Origin: Dermanyssus gallinae
Taxonomy: Eukaryota; Arthropoda; Arachnida; Mesostigmata; Dermanyssidae
NCBI GenBank assembly: GCA_003439945.1
Contig: QVRM01002206.1
Coordinates: 62,001-126,000 of the forward strand
Direction: 5' to 3'
DNA length: 64,000 bases
The position numbers were made by a program, and so were the translations under genes. This document shows, piece by piece, positions 58,183 through 64,000 of this stretch. Positions within the stretch are counted from its first letter, which is position 1. Every line of letters starts with the position of its first letter. The notes under the pieces are model-generated. The model was not told the origin of the DNA, did not search any database, and worked only from the letters and a program-made list of their open reading frames with translations.

Positions 58183-58348
58183 GTTGGTGAGCGTCACGGT
58201 CATACGATATTATCATGCATAGATTCATACGACACTATACTATTTATGCATATCGATGCCGATCTCGTTGCCGTTGTTCGTATGCTCGTAGCGCTACTGC
58301 TGTTGTGTCACTGTCGTCATATTATATAGAAAGGTATTTGCAGCTAGC

Positions 58349-58394
<46 letters not shown>

Positions 58395-58500
58395 TTATTC
58401 ATACTACACTATATGCATATCGATGTATCTCGTTGCCGTTGTTCGTAGCGCTACTGCTGTTGTCCCTGTCATCACAGATCGAAAGGTATTTGCAGCTAGC

Positions 58501-58541
<41 letters not shown>

Positions 58542-58591
58542 GTATGACCCACATTGTGTTTGTTGACCTTGGAGGTTGTTACTCTCTATGC

Positions 58592-58625
<34 letters not shown>

Positions 58626-58764
58626 CAGAGAACACCGCCTCTAACAAGACGAATGGTTTAGAGTTTCGGTCCAATGGATCCATATCTGATTTCGAGTGTA
58701 GTTTCGAAAGCGTTAACAAGGGCAGGATTCCATTTGTCATTCCAGGAAAAGCAAATACTTTAAT

Positions 58765-58799
<35 letters not shown>

Positions 58800-59089
58800 A
58801 GGTCATGACTTGGCGTCCCTATATATAAATATATTTAAAGGCATAAGTAGTTGCCCTAAACGCAGAATGTGCAGCAAACAGGAGACACCTCCAGTGTACA
58901 TCTAGCATCGTATAGCAAGAGGTGAGTGTCTCACTCTGCCTAGCTGCAAAGGCAAAACACGCCTCAAAGCTGTCAATGCAATGATACATCATAACCTGGC
59001 AAAGAGTTTTTTGAAAAAAAATGAAAATGGAAATGTGAAATAGACAAACAGCTGGGCTTGATTCAAGAAGCAAGACTGGCAAGCATCTA

Positions 59090-59151
<62 letters not shown>

Positions 59152-59160
59152 TAAATGCTG

Positions 59161-59192
<32 letters not shown>

Positions 59193-61766
59193 CTCGTATA
59201 TGTCATAAGATGTCGACCAGAGCACTTTTGATAGAATACTGAGCAAACTCGGCTTTCCGCGCCATATGGTGTTTGATAGTATGGTACAACAAGCAGTCGC
59301 CATGTCAAAAGCTGAACGTTGTAGGTTATGTAGCGAAAATAACACAAGACTCTGTTTCTGAACGGCGTGGCGAAGAGTGGTCAATACATAAAAAGAACTG
59401 ACGCAAAAAACAAATAGTTCCTTCTTAGAAGTTCAAAGTGAACGATGGAATATGTTGGTGGAATCTTTTTGGAACTCATGCAGCAAAACATTCCAAACAT
59501 TATATTTACATTCACCATTTCTCCAAAAGCAACTAAGCTTCTGGAGCCAACGCAAAGTCTGCCCACTGATGCAATATGCAATGGCCACTTTGTCCTAAGC
59601 GTATCGCCATCTCCCTGCAAGCCTCCGAAACAACTGGATACCAAAAAGGAAAAAAAAAACTTAAATACGTCTTATTTACTGTGCGGTTTATCTTCTTCGT
59701 TTAGGTAACATACGGATACAATATGTACGTACGTATATGTGTAGGCAAATCAAAAAGTTCTGATAATATTTATCAAAATTATATTTTTGTAATCTTTTTT
59801 TTTTTTTTTGCATCAAAGCTTTCGGGCCAGCTACCCGACTGGCAGCATGTACCCAAACAATCTGGCATATGTTTTTTTTTGTAATCTTCCAAAGCGTTTT
59901 TGTTTTCTTCAAGATAGCTCCCGCTTGCTGCAATGCACTTGTGCCACAATTTTCTCCAATCTTCGAAACATTTTTTAACTGCGTCTTTTGGAATCAAGTT
60001 GCTGCTGCGAATTCATCTTTATCTCTTCTATAGTCCCGACACGTTGTCCCTTTAAATCTTGTTTATCCATGGGAACAGAAAAATCGCACGAAGCCAGGTC
60101 AGGCGAATAGGGAAGATGCGAAAATGTAGAAATGGATTTTTTCATCAAATAGTCCGAAATCAGTAACATTGTGTGCGCCGGTACGTTGTTGTGATGGAGG
60201 ATCCAGGAGTTGTTTGCCCATAGTTAAGACGTCTTGCGTCGGATGTTTCGCGCAATCGTCTTAAAATTTCGCGGTAGCACTCCTTATTGACGTCGCACCA
60301 GGTGGCAAACATTTGTGGAAGATGACTTTTTTGTTGTCGAAAAATAAATCAAAATAACCCTAGTGTTGGATTCGTTCTGCCTTCTTGGAAGCACCACTGG
60401 GAGGATTGGGCTTTCATTTCGAGGTTGTAACCATATACCCATTATTCGTCTCCCGTAATCACTCGCTGAAACAATCCAGAGTCTTCTGCTCAGGTCTAAT
60501 TTAGACATGCCCCGACGGGCGTTATAATGGTAGACATTCAACATTTCAGAGCGAACTTCACTGCCAGTCGTCTGACGCATAAAATATCGGTCAAGACTGT
60601 TCCAACTGATTCATGAGATATCTCCAATTGTTCAGCTGATAGTATTTCGGCGAGTATTACAATCTAAAAAACTTTTCAACGTTTTCTTCTGTTATTGCCA
60701 TCTAAGAATAGAAGAAGCCATCTTCGGGTTTTCTCACGTCCGTCGCTTGGTATCAATCGACGGTACCACATATGTACCGTGTTTCGGGACACTGCTTGAT
60801 TACCATAAGCATTTCTTAACATTTACACTACTTTACCACAATATATGATTCAGTTTTTAGCACAGACATTTGATACAGATTCGTTGCTCTTCCATCTCCG
60901 GCTTCTTAAAAAATGCCCAACGTTGTTTTTACTTCTTTGAGTCAAACTCAAACAATAAACTCCTATTGGCACAAGACTTGGTCGATTAGTGGCGCTTCTA
61001 AGCAAAACAAACGAGAAGACCTCGGAATGCAATTGAACTTGCCGATCTGCTCGTGTATATATATATATATATACACATATATATGGGATAGATGGGAGTA
61101 GTCGAATTGCATTTAATTGATGGGGTGAGGGATGAGGTTTCTTTCCTAAAGAGTTTTCGCGCTAAACACGTGCAAAAATACAGTTGTCCATTACTGACGT
61201 CAAGAACATGCAATCGGAAGAAAACGTGCGTCTTTGACGTTTCTATGCAGAACTGGCAAACCAAATAAAGTAAGGTGTACATAGGAATTTATGGAACAAA
61301 AGCAATGAGGAGTACTGAGCGGCAAGCTAACGGGGTGAGAAATCGACATCTCCGCTCACGGGTTTTATCACGTTCTGTACAACGTGAACGGATTTCAAGA
61401 ACTACAGAATGGATGTCGATGCAGCCGGTGCTAGAAAAAATTTGTTAGATACTACGCCGCGGTATGTCCGGCGGTAGAACTAGCAAAATGCTAGATTTAT
61501 GGTTGTCTCAAAGCCCTTTAATGTAACATAAGCACATTTAGTTGCGTGCTATGGCCGAAAGCCAGCTTTGTTAAACGTGGTTGTCTGATTGTATCCACAA
61601 AATGTCTATTGCTCTTCCATTGCGTCCACAAAATTGTGGTAATTCTGCTTTCGAAGGGTTGATAAACAATCGGTTCGTAGCGAGCCGGAAATCCCGAGTG
61701 AGACGTGTGAGTGCTATAAATTGAATACTATTTGATTGGCGTAAGTTCTAAAGCAAACGCTCTATC

Positions 61767-61814
<48 letters not shown>

Positions 61815-62550
61815 CTTATCTTTTTGCCATTTAGGGCATCCAACGGAAGTCTTTGCGCGCAGCTCGCAAGCCGATCGGTGCTCAGAGACGCTCGGCATTA
61901 TCCTCGATACGTGGTACCCACCACCTGACGAGTATTCGCGCAGCCAGGTCTCAATTCGAATGCCTCCGAGGGGCATGGACAAGTACGTCGAGAACTGTGG
62001 CACCATGCGCTACATTACGCGGGACTACGATCCCAAAAAGCAGATTCCTGACCACATCGCCAACCAGGAAGGCTTCCACACCGTCGGCGACTATATCGAT
62101 TTTCTCAAGAATAAGGTTGGTGTCATTAATCATTCGACTTAACTAGCAAATTATCAGCCAGTCACTCGCCGGAGAAACTAAGCAGCTGAGTGTCAATTCA
62201 AGGAAACATAACGACGTCTACGAATGTGCAAAATTTCCACGAGTATTCCATTCGATATCAATCGGTAAATTATCCTTCGCGCGCGCTAATTACGAATCGG
62301 CAGATTAACCGATTGTAGTTTTATGATGCTTAAATTCTACTTTCCCCTACCGAATCTGTGAGAGGTATTTTTAATACATCTGGTCACTGAAGCAAGGCTT
62401 GGAGTAATTAGAACGATTGTGATCCAACAACTGGCTCCTAAAGTCACTAGTTTTTTGCAACTAATATACGCGTACATAGCGCACATTTGATCATAATGGG
62501 CATTACAATATTTAAAATAAAGCAACCTACAATAGCAAAGCAATACCTGC

Positions 62551-62612
<62 letters not shown>

Positions 62613-63118
62613 AAACATAAAGTATGTTTTAGGAAAATGTTAAGACGCATTTAACTTTCAGACCGGGTTCCACAATGAGTCAGTTAACTTCTTCTATATG
62701 GCGTATATGGAAGGATTTTTATCGGTCGACTTTGAGCAAAAATACACCGAGAAGGACCATTGGATACTGAAATACCCAAAAACGAGGGAATTTTCAAGAC
62801 TGTACCTGCTGCACAACAGGTAAGCCAATATGATTTAGCAGTTGGATTGCTTCGTAGCAGTGAGTACATCGCGTTTATACTATGCGCAATAATACTAAAA
62901 ACTGACGACACTGCTAATTACCAAATAGTGGGTCAGGTAATAATTAGCTTAGTATAATCTATTAATGAAGTAGAATATGTGTATATACATAAATACCCAC
63001 ATCAAAGAATGTTCACTATTCGAATACAAAGTATTAAAGTAAATTTGGCAAATATGTAAACTGCACGTATTGTGAGAACATTTGAATTTATCGATATATA
63101 TATATATATATATATATA

Positions 63119-63173
<55 letters not shown>

Positions 63174-63766
63174 GACCAATACTAGCCAATCAGAGAACCT
63201 CACAAAAATCAGTTTACTACTGCCGATCACAGACAGAGGTACAACGTACTGTGCTCCTGTGCTTGCTAACCGGGCTGTGTGGCTCTGCACACGATACCTC
63301 ATTTTTGTTGTTTGCTTGGCATTTCTGCACGTCGCCCCGTGCAAACAGCATCAACGTGGTCGGTCCGTACAACGGGCACTACCTGCTGAATGGGATCAGC
63401 AACCAGTTAGAGAGCGCCGCCAACGGTTCGTCGCCGTTCAAGCTGTCGCTATTCGCGTTCCACGATCTCAACCTGCTCTCAACTCTGCGCGCGTTGGGCA
63501 TCGGAGATAAGCCCACCGAGCCACTGGCCGTGCTCGCGTTCGAGCTGTGGACGTCGCGGGCCGACCAGCATCGGGTGCTGTTGCGGATGAGTTCTGGCCT
63601 ACGCACGAACTGGGTGTACCAGCCGCCCGAGTACCTGACGATGCGTCGGCCCGACGGCCACGTCGTCGAGGACCTGAACGATGTCACCCACCTGATGAGG
63701 ACGTTCTACCTGAACGCCATCAACACGACCAACTGCGGATACTTTGGCGACGATGCGAAAATCTAA
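57696..63766 (+). CDS. Histidine acid phosphatase (branch-2 histidine phosphatase family)
   Basis: Four coding exons (57,696-58,182; 61,835-62,115; 62,662-62,819; 63,349-63,766) join in frame to 447 residues. Family members hydrolyse phosphomonoesters at acid pH through a phosphohistidine, in lysosomes, at the surface or in secretions. Residues 1-46 are Asn/His-rich. A hydrophobic segment (48-62) should act as signal or membrane anchor. The catalytic motif is [19 protein letters not shown] (R110, H111, R114), then [17 protein letters not shown]. Exon 2 gives the ARSSQADRC strand (usual RS-D-RC/T), and exon 4 gives the [10 protein letters not shown] motif with the proton-donor HD. Length is typical. 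Odd point: the near-invariant Gly of RHG is Thr. Intron phases are 1, 0 and 2, and both of the first two donors are GTTGGTG. The start is the first ATG after an in-frame stop at 57,633. Confidence 0.85.
58221..58536 (+). repeat. Tandem duplication of a ~150-bp unit with TA tails
   Basis: Unit 1 (58,221-58,388) and unit 2 (58,398-58,536) share CACTATA, TGCATATCGATG, TCGTTGCCGTTGTTCGTA, GCGCTACTGCTGTTGT and GAAAGGTATTTGCAGCTAGC followed by ATTATATATA. Each ends in its own TA array (58,351-58,388 and 58,503-58,536), so the array is part of the duplicated unit. Confidence 0.9.
58593..58797. repeat. Two (TA)n arrays in phosphatase intron 1
   Basis: TA arrays at 58,593-58,621 and 58,769-58,797, about 150 bp apart, with non-repetitive sequence between them. 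Confidence 0.9.
59092..59195. repeat. Compound (TA)n array, ~100 bp
   Basis: TA runs 59,092-59,147 and 59,168-59,192 separated by GCATAAATGCTG. Confidence 0.95.
59740..60880 (-). pseudogene. Mariner transposase pseudogene in phosphatase intron 1
   Basis: Antisense to the host gene. Fragmented frames on the minus strand give RVITGDE (followed at once by a stop), then [15 protein letters not shown] (the usual HDN aspartate replaced by Asn), [13 protein letters not shown] and a C-terminal helix with a [24 protein letters not shown] sequence. These are the ordered landmarks of a DD34D mariner transposase, with several frameshifts and stops and a lost catalytic residue, so it is long dead. The possible 3' end is GTAGGCAAATCAAAAAGTTC near 59,741. 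A matching 5' inverted repeat was not found. Confidence 0.85.
61770..61812. repeat. (TA)n array 22 nt upstream of the phosphatase exon 2 acceptor
   Basis: About 21 TA units, ending just before the polypyrimidine tract of intron 1. Confidence 0.95.
61835..62115 (+). CDS. Acid phosphatase coding exon 2
   Basis: Begins [16 protein letters not shown], continues through TWYPPPDEY and ends FLKNK. Acceptor CATTTAG|GGC, donor AAG|GTTGGTG. The R-S-x-x-A-D-R-C strand supplies the conserved phosphate-pocket arginine. Confidence 0.85.
62556..62610. repeat. (TA)n array in phosphatase intron 2
   Basis: About 27 TA units, ending 51 nt before the acceptor AG at 62,660-62,661 in a 546-nt intron. Confidence 0.95.
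62662..62819 (+). CDS. Acid phosphatase coding exon 3
   Basis: Acceptor TTTCAG|ACC, donor ACAG|GTAAGC. Encodes [18 protein letters not shown] through [15 protein letters not shown], the helical cap region between the two catalytic motifs. Ends with two bases of a serine codon (phase 2). Confidence 0.8.
63095..63168. repeat. (TA)n array in phosphatase intron 3
   Basis: TA runs 63,095-63,118 and 63,123-63,168 separated by GTGC, ending 180 nt before the acceptor of a 529-nt intron. Confidence 0.95.
63349..63766 (+). CDS. Acid phosphatase coding exon 4 and stop
   Basis: Acceptor GCAAACAG|C completes the serine codon. Encodes [16 protein letters not shown], the HD motif in [20 protein letters not shown], and a C-terminus ending [14 protein letters not shown] before TAA 63,764-63,766. 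There is no C-terminal membrane anchor. A G homopolymer of about 15 lies in the presumed 3' UTR (63,800-63,814). Confidence 0.85.
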
Positions 63767-63953
63767 TCCTTGGACGGTGGGCAACCCTTCGACCCACGCG
63801 GGGGGGGGGGGGGGTCGAAGAACGCTAGAACAGTAGTGCGCATGTATGTGTATATATGCAGATACACAAGCGCACGAATGCATACTTAATTTACTTCCGT
63901 TGCTCTTGTTGTATATATCCTTAGGTGAGAGTAGTATGCAAATCTATACGTGG

Positions 63954-63998
<45 letters not shown>
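63954..63998. repeat. (TA)n array at the window edge
   Basis: About 22 TA units just before the end of the window, roughly 190 bp after the phosphatase stop codon. Confidence 0.95.

Positions 63999-64000
<2 letters not shown>

Larger units (their letters stand above)
58183..61834 (+). other. Acid phosphatase intron 1 (3,652 nt)
   Basis: Phase-1 intron. It contains a tandem duplication (58,221-58,502), six or more TA arrays, an antisense mariner pseudogene (59,740-60,880), and a TA array ending 22 nt before the acceptor, in TTCTTATCTTTTTGCCATTTAG context. Confidence 0.75.

Noticed and set aside
58187..58192. GTGAGC as the phosphatase exon 1 donor
   Set aside because: It is nearer to consensus than GTTGGT four bases upstream, but joining from it to exon 2 at 61,835 breaks the frame, while the upstream donor gives an in-frame join matching the family.

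Overview
This is a eukaryotic, gene-poor window. It has spliced genes, non-LTR retrotransposons, Tc1/mariner transposase remnants, tRNA-derived SINE-like elements and very many (TA)n dinucleotide arrays. There are no bacterial features (operons, Shine-Dalgarno sites, CRISPR, IS elements). The transposon mix (R1-like LINEs, a LINE with a restriction-like endonuclease, mariner) points to an arthropod. A chelicerate such as a mite or tick is my guess, but nothing here proves the lineage.

Only two protein-coding genes are well supported, both on the + strand. (1) A small secreted four-cysteine protein with two coding exons (37,799-37,951 and 39,491-39,766), a TATA box upstream and 142 aa. (2) A histidine acid phosphatase (branch-2 histidine phosphatase) with four coding exons between 57,696 and 63,766, 447 aa. 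All of its exon junctions keep frame. Its catalytic motif reads RHTVRAP instead of the usual RHGxRxP. A possible orphan signal-peptide exon lies at 55,063-55,105.

The rest is mobile or repetitive DNA. From 21.26 to 26.95 kb there is a head-to-tail cluster of a two-ORF LINE with zinc knuckles, reverse transcriptase (RT) and a C-terminal restriction-like endonuclease (RLE): a truncated copy with a (TAA)n tail, then a near-full-length copy with a ~158-bp (TAA)n tail, then another fragment. A fourth fragment lies at 51.04-51.34 kb. A different LINE with an uninterrupted RT reading frame lies at 28.14-30.26 kb (minus), bracketed by two copies of a tRNA-derived SINE-like repeat; decayed relatives lie at 44.5-45.4 kb. 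R1-like LINE remnants lie at 4.46-4.75, 17.47-18.70, 40.79-41.94 and 46.35-47.65 kb. Mariner remnants lie at 48.2-48.5 and 59.74-60.88 kb.

The most striking large-scale signal is the density of (TA)n arrays (about 40 in 64 kb). Several sit at the centre or edge of palindromes and short repeat modules. One lies near the 3' end of each of the four introns I can define. Simple triplet repeats (CAA/CAG, GAT, CTA) and CAAN tetranucleotide repeats dominate 54.1-56.7 kb, upstream of the phosphatase gene.
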